A stretch of 64,000 bases of DNA from Kosakonia oryzae (GTDB taxonomy: Bacteria > Pseudomonadota > Gammaproteobacteria > Enterobacterales > Enterobacteriaceae). Below the pieces are notes generated by a model. The model was not told where the DNA came from. It ran no database searches and worked only from the letters and a program-made list of their open reading frames with translations. Positions 1 through 8,222 of the stretch are shown piece after piece. The position numbers were made by a program, and so were the translations under genes. Location of the stretch: assembly GCF_001658025.2 (NCBI RefSeq), contig NZ_CP014007.2, forward strand, positions 3,720,001-3,784,000, in the 5' to 3' direction. Numbering within the stretch: the stretch's first letter is position 1; every line of letters starts with the position of its first letter.

Positions 1-1174
1 ACAGCGAAGGCGGCGCGAACAAATAGCCCTGGAAATGGGTAATGCCCGCTGATTCCAGCCACATCCACTCTTCTGCTGTTTCGATGCCAACGGCGGTGAC
101 GGCAATCTCAAGCGAAGTGCAGCAGCGGATAATCGCCTGAACAATGGCCTGCCGCGAGCCGCTTTTGTGTACGTCCTGAATTAGCGCGCGGTTGATTTTG
201 ATCCGGTCCGGCTGAAACTGCGCCAGCAGCAGCAATCCGGCAAACCCGGCGCCAAAGTGCTCAATCGCCACGCGGATGCCCGCGCCTTTTAATAGCTTCA
301 CCGCCTGAGTAAATTCGTCCAGATGCGAAAGAATTTCACTCTCCGTAAATTCAACGACAATCTGCTCCGGCACCAGTCCGTTGGCGCGAATTTCCTGCAG
401 GAAAAACTCCACCGCATTGGGGACTTTGACCAGCGTCATTGGCAGGAGATTCACCGAGAGGGTTTGCGCGCCCAGGCGCAAGGTGGCTGCCAGCGCAAAC
501 GCCACTTTCTTACTGTGCAAATCTGCCGCATAGATATCTTCTCCCGAAAGACCAGCAAACCAGGCCTGCGGCGAGCCGCCTTCCGGCGTTCGCAGTAGCG
601 CTTCCAGCGACACGATTTGCCGGGCAAACGGATCGACTATCGGCTGGAATGCAAAACGGCATTCGGCAAGGCTGTCGAGCGCCTTTGCCGGCAGCGAAAC
701 CGGCTGCTCATCCGCAATGAATTCCCATGTATCGCCCGGCGGGATCTCAAAGTAGTTCTCTTTTTCACTGTCCTCGACAAAGGTCTGGAAAAATTGCAGC
801 GCGCGATCGCCGTAGATCAGTTGATAACGCGATGTGCCTCTGTCGAATACCGCCTGCAACACCTCTTCCCGGCGATGATCGCGTAAATCAAACAGTTCCA
901 TTCCGGTCTTACCGAACCGCCGCGAAGGAGCGTAATCACGCAATAACTCAACCAGATTGTAATGACGGTTGTCTGCACAAATGTCCTGATAGATGGCGGC
1001 GACGCCCTCTTCAGGCCCCTCCAGTAACTGGAAAAAATGGGTGCCGTTAAACAACAAAATCCCCGTGACGCCTGCCTGACCATTCTTGATATTCGCGGCG
1101 ACGACCATCTCTTTAAGCACTTCATAAGAGACATGTTCATGCAAATGGCTACGGTAAATGATGGTGGTGAGCAT
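1..1174 (-). CDS. bluF: BLUF-EAL blue-light sensor BluF, C-terminus cut by window edge
   Basis: An open minus-strand frame runs from the ATG at 1174 past base 1 (391 codons visible). Residues 1 to about 95 are a BLUF flavin domain with the photocycle residues Tyr7, Asn31 and Gln49 in place. An EAL domain follows from about residue 150, starting around the EALLR motif. The EAL domain looks inactive: the usual DDFG reads EHFG, KID reads KIN and AEGVE reads AVGIE. In E. coli BluF (YcgF) does not hydrolyse c-di-GMP; in blue light it relieves repression by the MerR-like BluR of the ycgZ-ymgA-ariR genes. Those genes diverge from it here, which supports the same role. A GGAG ribosome-binding site precedes the ATG. 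BluR is not in the window. Confidence 0.93.
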   Translation of the reverse strand, partial: MLTTIIYRSHLHEHVSYEVLKEMVVAANIKNGQAGVTGILLFNGTHFFQLLEGPEEGVAAIYQDICADNRHYNLVELLRDYAPSRRFGKTGMELFDLRDHRREEVLQAVFDRGTSRYQLIYGDRALQFFQTFVEDSEKENYFEIPPGDTWEFIADEQPVSLPAKALDSLAECRFAFQPIVDPFARQIVSLEALLRTPEGGSPQAWFAGLSGEDIYAADLHSKKVAFALAATLRLGAQTLSVNLLPMTLVKVPNAVEFFLQEIRANGLVPEQIVVEFTESEILSHLDEFTQAVKLLKGAGIRVAIEHFGAGFAGLLLLAQFQPDRIKINRALIQDVHKSGSRQAIVQAIIRCCTSLEIAVTAVGIETAEEWMWLESAGITHFQGYLFAPPSL

Positions 1175-1480
1175 AAAGGCTCCGGGGCGAAGTGAAAGAA
1201 CAGCAACCTTAGCAGATGCTTTCCGGGGCGTCTTGCATTGATTTTCCTTGGTTTATCGCCGGATGGGATAATGGATCAATATCAGACTTATCCGAGGAAA
1301 GGTTGTACAACGCCTGTTTTTTCCTGAATTTTCAGAAATTTATTAACTCAATAAAACAACCAATTAGCGAGTGTTTCTATAGAGTGCTAATAATTTTGTA
1401 CAATTTTAATATACATTTTCGCCATGTTTGTATAACTTTAATTGTACTTATTTAACTGACATTTTCCTGAGGAGTGACAA
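1175..1480. promoter_or_regulatory. bluF/ycgZ divergent regulatory region with repeated GTACAA dyads
   Basis: This 306-base gap has no gene. It holds GTTGTACAAC (1302-1311, perfect palindrome), TTGTACAA (1396-1403, perfect) and an imperfect dyad with arms GTATAA (1430-1435) and TTGTAC (1442-1447). MerR-family regulators bind symmetric sites of this kind, and in E. coli BluR acts between bluF and ycgZ. Assigning these dyads to BluR is inference. The region right of 1320 is AT-rich and leads to a GAGGAG ribosome-binding site for ycgZ. Confidence 0.55.
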
Positions 1481-1720
1481 ATGCAACAGAACGGTTATCT
1501 TCCGAACACAGCAACTGCCGTTACCCGTTATTTCAACAAAGCGACGCTGCCGACCCAACAAGCAACGCTCGGGAAAATTGCGGTAGAAATCCTCAGTGAA
1601 GGGCGTAATCTCAGTCGTAAAGCCATCTGTACCAAACTGCTCAGCCGCCTCGAACAGGCATCCAGCCCGGAGGAGGAGAGCCACTATCATGCGTTGATTG
1701 GTATGCTGTTTGATCGCTAA
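1481..1720 (+). CDS. ycgZ: Small connector protein YcgZ
   Basis: The 79-residue product matches E. coli YcgZ in length and in its core, with TQQATLG, the EGRNLSRK stretch and the HYHALIGMLF end. It is the first gene of the ycgZ-ymgA-ariR set. In E. coli these small proteins are made in response to blue light and cold through BluF/BluR and feed into the Rcs phosphorelay, lowering curli and changing biofilm matrix. There is no signal peptide or membrane segment, so it is probably cytosolic and helical. The ribosome-binding site GAGGAG lies 7 bases before the ATG. The molecular mechanism is not visible in the sequence. Confidence 0.9.
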   Translation: MQQNGYLPNTATAVTRYFNKATLPTQQATLGKIAVEILSEGRNLSRKAICTKLLSRLEQASSPEEESHYHALIGMLFDR

Positions 1721-1862
1721 GGCTCCGCTTAAACAGCAAAAATTATCTGGTATTTGAGTCAATTCTCGCGGGTCACATAGCGTTCTGAGTATGTTTCCAC
1801 GGGAGAATGGGCTTCAAGCCGTCCTTGCAAATCGGCAATCGGCGGCAACCCGAGATGCAGTT

Positions 1863-2165
1863 ATGAACAGTAGTGAAATTGAACAACTCACCGATGAACT
1901 TATTGGCGTGGCGGTACTGTCACTCCTTAAGGACAATTCGCCCATTAGCACTCAGGCACTGATTAACCGGCTGAGGTCAATGGAGCGAAACGAAACCGAT
2001 ATTGAGCGGCGTAACATGCTGGGGCGCATTATTGCCGAAATTATCAGCAATAATATTTCCTCGTTACGATCCGCTACCGGAAGTGAAGCATTCTGGGACA
2101 AGGAAAACAGAAGTAACGTTTTCCCTCTGTTTGGCGAAAAATCGCTAAACAATAAAAAACACTGA
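1863..2165 (+). CDS. ymgA: Small biofilm-related protein YmgA
   Basis: This is the second gene of the blue-light set, 100 residues from the ATG at 1863. The frame stays open upstream to an ATG at 1791, but the extra 24 residues have no family resemblance and the core only begins at 1863. It resembles E. coli YmgA (about 90 residues) in the N-terminal helical part (VLSLLKDNSPISTQALINRL) and in a polar C-terminal tail, though similarity is moderate. In E. coli YmgA works with YmgB on the Rcs system. It lies 142 bases after ycgZ and 39 before ariR, so co-transcription is likely. The ribosome-binding site is weak. Confidence 0.8.
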   Translation: MNSSEIEQLTDELIGVAVLSLLKDNSPISTQALINRLRSMERNETDIERRNMLGRIIAEIISNNISSLRSATGSEAFWDKENRSNVFPLFGEKSLNNKKH

Positions 2166-2204
2166 GGCCGCTCAGTCATATTCAACCACAACAGGATCCA
2201 CCCG

Positions 2205-2483
2205 ATGAGCCAGGCTATGCAAGAACAATCATATGGTTACGAAAACCTGCCCGATGCTTCTCTTGCTGAATACTTCCGCAGCGGCGGCAATGTGTTATCA
2301 GAGGAGTCAGCAATACTTGGTGCCGCCATTCGGCGTATTTCTGCCGCAGGGCAAAGCATCACGCACAAAGCGCTGATTCTTGAATTGATTAAGATGATCG
2401 AAACGACACAAGACGTGGTGACGAGCGACGTGATCCGCAATACGCTGGAGATCGTTGTCCACCATACCACGGATGATCTCTAA
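2205..2483 (+). CDS. ariR: Biofilm and acid-resistance regulator AriR (YmgB)
   Basis: The 92-residue product matches E. coli AriR/YmgB (88 residues), including the LAEYFRSGGNVLSEESA segment, the ETTQDVVTSDVIR stretch and the TLEIVVHHTTDD end. E. coli AriR is a small all-helical dimer related in fold to Hha. It is reported to affect biofilm formation and acid survival and works downstream of BluF/BluR. It is the last gene of the three-gene set and is followed by a hairpin terminator at 2516. Confidence 0.9.
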   Translation: MSQAMQEQSYGYENLPDASLAEYFRSGGNVLSEESAILGAAIRRISAAGQSITHKALILELIKMIETTQDVVTSDVIRNTLEIVVHHTTDDL

Positions 2484-2515
2484 GGCTCATCAACGCCAGC
2501 CACTTTCGCAATGAC

Positions 2516-2538
2516 GGGGAGCTCAGCTCCCCTTCTTT
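2516..2538. terminator. Shared terminator between ariR and modC
   Basis: The inverted repeat GGGGAG (2516-2521) / CTCCCC (2527-2532) with a 5-base loop is followed by a short T-rich run (TTCTTT). It sits between the convergent ends of ariR and modC and could serve both strands, better on the plus strand. Confidence 0.7.
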
Positions 2539-2552
2539 GTATTACGCCGTTA

Positions 2553-3611
2553 TCAGGCGGTTATCGACACGCTCTTGATTTGCGCATACAGCCACTGACC
2601 CGCTTTCACACCCAGTTCATCTCTCGCCCAGGGGCTGATGCGCGCCCACAACGTACGGCTGCCCACCTCAAGTTGAACTTCTACCTGCCCATCAACATCG
2701 AAACACTGCGCCACTTTGGCACGCAGAATATTACGGATACTGGTATTCATCGGCGGTTGCAGCACCAAAGAAACATCCGTCGCCTGCACACGAATGCGCA
2801 GCGTGCTTTGCAGCGGGCGATCGACTTTATTCACCCAGATATGCTGATCGCCAAGTGCCAGCGCGGTCATGGCGTAATGCGGATGGTGTTCCAGCACTAT
2901 CACTTTTAGCACGCTGCTTTGCTGCTCAGGCGGCAGCCACGGGTTCATCACGCGGCTACCCCAGACATCCTCCAGTCTGCCGAACGCTTTCACTTCACCC
3001 GCTTCCAGTACCATCACGTTATCGGCGAGATGCAGGATCTCATCCAGCGAGTGGCTGACATACAGCATCGGAATGTTGATCTCCTGCGCCAGCCGCTGCA
3101 AATAGGGTAACAACTCCCGTTTACGCGGAATATCCAGCGATGCCAGCGGCTCATCCAGCAACATCAGTTCCGGCGCGGTTAATAACGCGCGGCCAATGGC
3201 GACACGCTGTTTTTCGCCGCCGGAGAGCGTACCCGGAAGCCGCTCCAGCAAAGGCTCAATGCCCAGCAGCGCCACCAGCTTGTCGAATTGCCCGGCCATG
3301 GATTTCGCCATGCCGTACCGCAGGTTCCCGAGCACTTTATAGTGCGGGAACAGGCGCGCATCCTGAAAAACGTAGCCAACACGCCGTTTTTCCGGTGGCA
3401 GGCAAATTTTACGCGTGGTATCGAGAAGCACGCGATTGTTCAGGGTGATGCGCCCCTCTTGCGGGTGCGTCAGGCCGCCGATCGCGTTAATCAGCGAGGT
3501 TTTCCCGGCGCCGGAAACACCGAAAATCGCCGTAATTCCGCTGGCAGGCAGCGATTCGGCGACACGCAGTTGATGTGTTCCCAGCGTCTGGGTGAAATCG
3601 AGCTCCAGCAT
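2553..3611 (-). CDS. modC: Molybdate ABC transporter ATP-binding protein ModC
   Basis: The 352-residue ATPase of the molybdate importer has the same length as E. coli ModC. The ABC domain comes first: Walker [10 protein letters not shown] at 31-39, signature LSGGEKQR near 128, Walker B LMLLDEP near 150 and the switch His in YVSHSLDE. From about residue 290 a TOBE (Mop-like) domain follows, which in this family binds oxyanion and gives feedback. It is the last gene of modABC and starts 3 bases after the modB stop. It drives uptake through the ModB dimer in the inner membrane. Confidence 0.97.
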   Translation of the reverse strand: MLELDFTQTLGTHQLRVAESLPASGITAIFGVSGAGKTSLINAIGGLTHPQEGRITLNNRVLLDTTRKICLPPEKRRVGYVFQDARLFPHYKVLGNLRYGMAKSMAGQFDKLVALLGIEPLLERLPGTLSGGEKQRVAIGRALLTAPELMLLDEPLASLDIPRKRELLPYLQRLAQEINIPMLYVSHSLDEILHLADNVMVLEAGEVKAFGRLEDVWGSRVMNPWLPPEQQSSVLKVIVLEHHPHYAMTALALGDQHIWVNKVDRPLQSTLRIRVQATDVSLVLQPPMNTSIRNILRAKVAQCFDVDGQVEVQLEVGSRTLWARISPWARDELGVKAGQWLYAQIKSVSITA

Positions 3612-3614
3612 CGG

Positions 3615-4304
3615 TTATCTCCCTGTCCGTTCACGGCTGATGCGCGCCAGCCATTCCGATACCAGCAACGAAATCAGCGCCAGCACAATCGAGATCACAC
3701 ACAGCCGCGCCGCCGCGCTTTCGCCGCCTGGCATCTGAATCAGGGTATACATCGCCGAGGGAATAGTGCGCGTCTCCCCCGGAATATTAGAGACGAAGGT
3801 GATGGTCGCGCCAAACTCGCCGAGCGAGCGGGCGAAGGCCAGCACCGTACCGACAATAATTCCCGGCAACGTCAGCGGTAACGTGATGGTGGCAAAGACG
3901 CGCCAGCGCCCTGCGCCAAGCGTACGTGCTGCCTGTTCGAGCTTTCTGTCCACGCCTTCCAGCGCCAGACGGATCGCGCGCACCATTAACGGAAAAGACA
4001 TCACCGCAGCGGCTAACACCGCGCCGCGCCAGCTAAACGCAAAGGTAATACCGAACCAGTCATACAACCACTGGCCGATAAAACCGCGTCTGCCCATCGC
4101 TACCAGCAACAGATAACCGACCACCACCGGCGGTAAAACCAGCGGCAGATGCAGTACGCTATCAAGAAGGGCTTTGCCCGGAAATGTGCAACGCACCAGC
4201 AACCAGGCGAAGAAGATCCCAAAGGGCAAACTGAATAATACCGCGAGGGATGAGACTTTCAGGCTCAGCAGTACCGCCTGCCATTCGGGATCCGTCAATA
4301 TCAT
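3615..4304 (-). CDS. modB: Molybdate ABC transporter permease ModB
   Basis: The 229-residue permease has about five hydrophobic membrane segments. The cytoplasmic coupling loop (EAA motif) is seen around DRKLEQAARTLGAGRWR, followed by TLPLTLPG. It forms the inner-membrane channel with ModC and receives molybdate from periplasmic ModA. The start codon overlaps the modA stop by one base (TAATG), indicating translational coupling in modABC. Confidence 0.97.
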   Translation of the reverse strand: MILTDPEWQAVLLSLKVSSLAVLFSLPFGIFFAWLLVRCTFPGKALLDSVLHLPLVLPPVVVGYLLLVAMGRRGFIGQWLYDWFGITFAFSWRGAVLAAAVMSFPLMVRAIRLALEGVDRKLEQAARTLGAGRWRVFATITLPLTLPGIIVGTVLAFARSLGEFGATITFVSNIPGETRTIPSAMYTLIQMPGGESAAARLCVISIVLALISLLVSEWLARISRERTGR

Positions 4305-5077
4305 TAGTGCGTCGTAAATCCGTAACGTTTGAAAATTTCAGAAGCCTGCGGGCCTTTCAGGTAATCATAAAACGCCGTTACCGTTGCGTTTTTATGCCCA
4401 TTGATAATAGCCAGCGGGTATTCCACTTTTTGGTGCGAATCTTCCGGGAAGGTCCCCACCACTTTCACGCCTTTGCTGACCACCGCGTCAGAACCGTAAA
4501 CGATGCCCAGCGGCGCTTCTCCGCGCTCTACCAACGCCAGCGCGCCACGTACATCTTCTGCCGGAGCCAGCTTCGGTGACAGGGTTTCCCATGCCCCCAG
4601 TTTTTGCAGCGCTTCTTTGGCGTAAATCCCTGCCGGAACGTGGTCCGGATCGCCAACGGCAAGGCGGCCGCCTTTCAGCAGGCTGCTCCAGTTGGTTTTG
4701 GCATTAACGGTAATTTCGCCCTGAGCGCTGCTTTTCGGTGCCACAACCACCAGGCTGTTGCCCAGCAGGGTTTCACGCGTCGCCGTATCAATGGATTTTT
4801 TCTCGACGGCGTAATCCATCCATTTCTGATCGGCAGAAATAAACAGATCGGCCGGCGCACCGGCTTCAATCTGCCGCGCCAGCGTTGACGAGGAGGCGAA
4901 CGAAGAGACTACCTCAACGTTTTTCTCTTTTTTATACGCCGCCGCAATATCCTGCAGCGCATTGGTCAGCGACGCTGCTGCAAAAACAGTAATTTTGCCC
5001 TCTTCCGCCAGTGCATGCCCGGCAACAGAAAGCGATAAAGTCGCCCCAGCAAAAAGGCGTAACCATGTACCTGCCAT
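4304..5077 (-). CDS. modA: Molybdate-binding periplasmic protein ModA
   Basis: The 257-residue substrate-binding protein has a Sec signal peptide ending near residue 24 (GHALA before EEGK). The oxyanion-binding elements of the family are present: AAASL near residue 35, the SSFASSSTLARQI segment and PADLFISADQKWM. It captures molybdate or tungstate in the periplasm and hands it to ModBC. It is the first gene of modABC and lies just downstream of a clear ModE operator, so it should be repressed when molybdate is plentiful. Confidence 0.97.
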   Translation of the reverse strand: MAGTWLRLFAGATLSLSVAGHALAEEGKITVFAAASLTNALQDIAAAYKKEKNVEVVSSFASSSTLARQIEAGAPADLFISADQKWMDYAVEKKSIDTATRETLLGNSLVVVAPKSSAQGEITVNAKTNWSSLLKGGRLAVGDPDHVPAGIYAKEALQKLGAWETLSPKLAPAEDVRGALALVERGEAPLGIVYGSDAVVSKGVKVVGTFPEDSHQKVEYPLAIINGHKNATVTAFYDYLKGPQASEIFKRYGFTTH

Positions 5078-5094
5078 TTGTAGCTCCTCTGAGT

Positions 5095-5122
5095 ATCGTT
5101 ATATACATTGAAACATAACGAT
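5095..5122 (-). promoter_or_regulatory. ModE operator of modABC
   Basis: The dyad ATCGTTATAT (5095-5104) and ACATAACGAT (5113-5122), separated by 8 bases, matches the ModE site type known from E. coli modA (ATCG-TATAT arms). It lies 18 bases upstream of the modA ATG. Molybdate-loaded ModE, encoded nearby at 5564, would bind here and repress modABC. Confidence 0.85.
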
Positions 5123-5215
5123 GTTATCAGAGTTTTCATGGCGGCAGGTAATACCCATAAAGAATGAGTAACTTCAGTAAATATATCGGCAGGATGTCAC
5201 AAAATCTTGAACAGT

Positions 5216-5241
5216 AAAACGCCCACCAAAGTGGGCGTTTT
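5216..5241. terminator. Terminator downstream of acrZ
   Basis: The perfect inverted repeat AAAACGCCCAC (5216-5226) / GTGGGCGTTTT (5231-5241) has a CAAA loop. On the minus strand it follows the acrZ stop by a few bases and ends in TTTT, as expected for an intrinsic terminator. The symmetric A and T runs make it potentially bidirectional. Confidence 0.85.
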
Positions 5242-5249
5242 CGAAAGGA

Positions 5250-5399
5250 TCAGCGCTGCTGGCTGGAACGGTCGCGACGACCGACGGCGGAAAAGACGTT
5301 AAATACTTCACCCAAGCCATAAATCAGCCCCAGGATGATAGCCATCACCACAGGAACCATGATCACGGCAAAAACCAGGCTTTTCAACAACTCTAACAT
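5250..5399 (-). CDS. acrZ: AcrAB-TolC efflux pump accessory protein AcrZ
   Basis: This 49-residue small membrane protein begins [21 protein letters not shown] single membrane helix spans about residues 7-28, followed by a short basic polar tail ending SSQQR. Length and sequence match E. coli AcrZ (YbhT), which binds AcrB in the inner membrane and modulates export of some drugs such as chloramphenicol and tetracycline. As in E. coli it lies between modA and modE. It has its own terminator at 5216. Confidence 0.96.
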   Translation of the reverse strand: MLELLKSLVFAVIMVPVVMAIILGLIYGLGEVFNVFSAVGRRDRSSQQR

Positions 5400-5563
5400 G
5401 ATCGACTCCGGATATTGCGAAGCAGGCATTTTAGCCTGATTCCACAGAAAAACACTCGCCTTTTGTGCGATTGCATGCGCCGCTTTGCTATCAAAATCAG
5501 GGCTCAGGCTAGGCGTAATACCGCTTTTCCTTCACAATACTCTTTTTGCCAGGACATTGCGTA

Positions 5564-6352
5564 ATGCAGGCTGAAATTCTCTTAACCCTCAAACTTCAGG
5601 AACGCCTTTTTGCCGATCCGCGCCGTATTTCTCTGCTGAAACAGATCGAACAAACGGGTTCGATTAGCCAGGGCGCGAAGAACGCAGGCATCAGTTACAA
5701 AAGCGCCTGGGATGCCATCAATGAAATGAACCAACTGAGCGAACATACGCTGGTTGATCGTGCGACAGGCGGTAAAGGCGGCGGCGGCGCGGTAGTGACC
5801 CGTTACGGGCAACGGCTGATTCAGCTTTACGATCTGCTGGCGCAGATCCAGCAGAAGGCGTTTGACGTGCTGAGCGATGACGACGCGCTGCCGCTGAACA
5901 GCCTGCTGGCGGCCATTTCGCGCTTTTCCCTGCAAACCAGCGCCCGCAACCAGTGGTTTGGCACCGTAACCACCCGCGATCACCAGCAGGTGCAGCAGCA
6001 TATTGAAGTGCTGCTGGCCGACGGTGAAACGCGCCTGAAAGTCGCTATCACCGCACAAAGCGGCGAACGACTTGGCCTTGAGGCAGGAAAAGAGGTGCTG
6101 GTATTGCTGAAAGCGCCCTGGGTGAATATCACGCAGGATGCGCAGCGCGCGGCGCTTGCCGACAACCAGCTTAAAGGATTTATCAGCCATATTGAGCGTG
6201 GCGAACAGCAAAGCGAAGTGCTGATGACACTGCCAGACGGACAGCAGCTCTGCGCCACGGTGCCAACGCATGACGTGGATAATTTGCAGGAACAGCGCGA
6301 AGTGACGGCATATTTTAATGCCGATCGGGTCATTCTCGCCACGTTATGCTAA
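5564..6352 (+). CDS. modE: Molybdate-responsive transcription regulator ModE
   Basis: The 262-residue product has the same length as E. coli ModE. The N-terminal winged helix-turn-helix (about 1-120) contains GSISQGAKNAGISYKSAWDA, and two Mop/TOBE molybdate-binding repeats follow from about residue 124. It represses modABC and activates molybdoenzyme and cofactor genes when loaded with molybdate. An upstream in-frame ATG at 5546 would add six residues. The family start is MQAEIL, preceded by AGGA, so 5564 is chosen. It is divergent from acrZ. Confidence 0.97.
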   Translation: MQAEILLTLKLQERLFADPRRISLLKQIEQTGSISQGAKNAGISYKSAWDAINEMNQLSEHTLVDRATGGKGGGGAVVTRYGQRLIQLYDLLAQIQQKAFDVLSDDDALPLNSLLAAISRFSLQTSARNQWFGTVTTRDHQQVQQHIEVLLADGETRLKVAITAQSGERLGLEAGKEVLVLLKAPWVNITQDAQRAALADNQLKGFISHIERGEQQSEVLMTLPDGQQLCATVPTHDVDNLQEQREVTAYFNADRVILATLC

Positions 6353-6419
6353 TCGCATTGACAAGTGAGTGCATTGCACGTATCCCTGAACTTCATTGCT
6401 GCAAAAAACGGGATATATC

Positions 6420-7895
6420 ATGTCATCATTGCAAATTTCGCAAGGTACGTTTCGTCTTAGCGATACACGCACGCTGCACCTTGAACAGTTAATCCTGCGG
6501 GCGGGCGAAAGCTGGGCCTTTGTTGGCGCTAACGGCAGCGGTAAATCCGCGCTGGCCCGCGCGCTTTCGGGCGAACTGACATTGCTGAACGGCGAACGTC
6601 AGTGTCAATTTACTCGCCTGACGCGCCTCTCTTTTGAGCAGTTACAAAAACTGGTCAGCGAAGAGTGGCAGCGCAACAACACCGATATGCTCAGCCCTGG
6701 CGAAGAGGATACCGGGCGCACTACGGCCGACATCATTCAGGATGAGGTCAAAAACCCACAGCGCTGTGAACAACTGGCAGCGCAATTCGGCATCGCACAT
6801 CTGCTGACACGCCGCTTTAAATACCTTTCGACTGGCGAAACGCGCAAAACGCTGCTGTGTCAGGCGCTGATGTCCGAGCCGGAACTGCTGGTTCTGGATG
6901 AACCCTTCGACGGGCTGGATGTGAACTCCCGCCAGCAACTGGCGGAACTGCTGGCGCGGCTGAATGGTGAGGGTTACACGGTAGTGCTGGTGCTTAACCG
7001 CTTTGATGAAATCCCGGATTTTGTACAGCACGCTGGCGTACTGGTGGATTGCACTCTGACGGAAACCGGTGAAAAGTCCGCCCTGCTGCAACAGGCGCTG
7101 ATTGCGCAACTGGCACACAGTGAAAAACTGGCCGGTATTGCCCTGCCGGAACCTGACGCGCCCCCGGCCCGAGAAACGTTACGCGCGGGCGAACCGCTGA
7201 TTGTGCTGAACGATGGCGTCGTTTCTTATAATGACAGGTCGATCATCAACCAGCTTTCCTGGACGGTAAATCCCGGCGAACACTGGCAGATCGTCGGCCC
7301 GAACGGCGCCGGGAAATCGACGCTGTTGAGCCTGATCACCGGCGATCACCCGCAGGGTTACAGCAACGATCTGACGCTGTTTGGCCGCCGTCGCGGCAGC
7401 GGTGAAACTATCTGGGATATCAAAAAACATATTGGTTACGTCAGCAGCAGCCTGCACCTTGATTACCGCGTCAGCACTAATGTGCGCAACGTGATCCTCT
7501 CCGGCTACTTTGACTCAATTGGCATTTATCAGGCGGTGTCAGATAAGCAGCACAAACTGGCGCAGCGCTGGCTGGATATTTTAGGTTTCGACGCCCGCAC
7601 CGCCGATGCGCCCTTCCACAGCCTTTCATGGGGACAACAGCGGCTGGCGCTGATTGTCCGTGCGCTGGTGAAACATCCGACATTACTGATCCTCGACGAG
7701 CCGCTGCAAGGGCTGGATCCGCTAAACCGCCAGCTGATCCGCCGCTTTGTTGATGTGTTAATCAGTGAAGGACAAACCCAATTGCTGTTTGTTTCGCACC
7801 ATGCCGACGATGCGCCAGCCTGCATCACTCACCGGCTGACCTTTGTGCCGGAAGGCGACAGCTATCGCTACCAATTCGAAACGCACGCTTCCTGA
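6420..7895 (+). CDS. modF: Tandem ABC ATPase ModF
   Basis: The 491-residue protein has two ABC domains in one chain. The first has Walker A GANGSGKSA near residue 37, signature LSTGETRK and Walker B LLVLDEPFDGLD. The second has GPNGAGKST near 300, signature LSWGQQR and LLILDEPLQGLD. It has no membrane segments. It is named for its place after modE and its homology to ModC/PhrA-type ATPases; its substrate is not established. The start is at 6420 (MSSLQIS) rather than an upstream ATG at 6396, by family length. Confidence 0.94.
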   Translation: MSSLQISQGTFRLSDTRTLHLEQLILRAGESWAFVGANGSGKSALARALSGELTLLNGERQCQFTRLTRLSFEQLQKLVSEEWQRNNTDMLSPGEEDTGRTTADIIQDEVKNPQRCEQLAAQFGIAHLLTRRFKYLSTGETRKTLLCQALMSEPELLVLDEPFDGLDVNSRQQLAELLARLNGEGYTVVLVLNRFDEIPDFVQHAGVLVDCTLTETGEKSALLQQALIAQLAHSEKLAGIALPEPDAPPARETLRAGEPLIVLNDGVVSYNDRSIINQLSWTVNPGEHWQIVGPNGAGKSTLLSLITGDHPQGYSNDLTLFGRRRGSGETIWDIKKHIGYVSSSLHLDYRVSTNVRNVILSGYFDSIGIYQAVSDKQHKLAQRWLDILGFDARTADAPFHSLSWGQQRLALIVRALVKHPTLLILDEPLQGLDPLNRQLIRRFVDVLISEGQTQLLFVSHHADDAPACITHRLTFVPEGDSYRYQFETHAS

Positions 7896-8128
7896 GCAGC
7901 ATCACTCTGGCGAACATCTGGAATATAGTCTTTTATCCTGTACGCCGATTGCCTGACTGCCATCAATGACTTATAACCTCCTCGGGACGTTGTCCGGCTT
8001 TTGCCGGCAGCGTCTGCGTTGCTGTAACGCAATGCAGTCATTTTAAGACTATTCATATTCGCCGGATAAGCGCCGCTAAAGCAGCGTTTTCCAGCGGTTA
8101 CGCGACAAACCGGACGGCAGAAAATTCA
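7896..8128. other. modF-galE intergenic region with hairpins
   Basis: The gap between modF and the gal control region has no convincing gene. Two small inverted repeats stand side by side: CCGGC (7994-7998) / GCCGG (8003-8007) with a TTTT loop, and TGCGTT (8015-8020) / AACGCA (8026-8031). Neither has a proper T run, so they are weak terminator candidates. A short REP-like string GCCGGATAAGCGC lies near 8063. Confidence 0.4.
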
Positions 8129-8144
8129 GTGTAAACGATTCCAC
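8129..8144 (+). promoter_or_regulatory. External gal operator OE
   Basis: GTGTAAACGATTCCAC is the GalR/GalS operator OE of the E. coli gal promoter. Its centre is 113 bp from the internal operator centre, the same spacing that allows the E. coli repression loop. Confidence 0.93.
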
Positions 8145-8166
8145 TAATTTATCCCATGTCACAGTT
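8145..8166 (+). promoter_or_regulatory. CRP site of the gal promoter
   Basis: The sequence TAATTTATCCCATGTCACAG and two further bases closely follows the E. coli gal CRP site, with the good half-site TGTCACA at 8157-8163. It lies directly between operator OE and the promoter. Confidence 0.8.
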
Positions 8167-8179
8167 TTCACCTCTCTGT

Positions 8180-8185
8180 TATGCT
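8180..8185 (+). promoter_or_regulatory. gal P1 -10 hexamer
   Basis: TATGCT lies 38 bases before the galE ATG, at the position of the E. coli gal P1 -10 element (TATGCTA). The -35 region is poor, as usual for a CRP-activated promoter. Confidence 0.7.
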
Positions 8186-8222
8186 AAGGTTTGTTCATAT
8201 CAAATGCTTTATGGAGTGAAAT

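Noticed and set aside
1791-1862. A longer YmgA starting at 1791
   Set aside because: The extra 24 residues have no similarity to the family, and the conserved part begins at the ATG at 1863.
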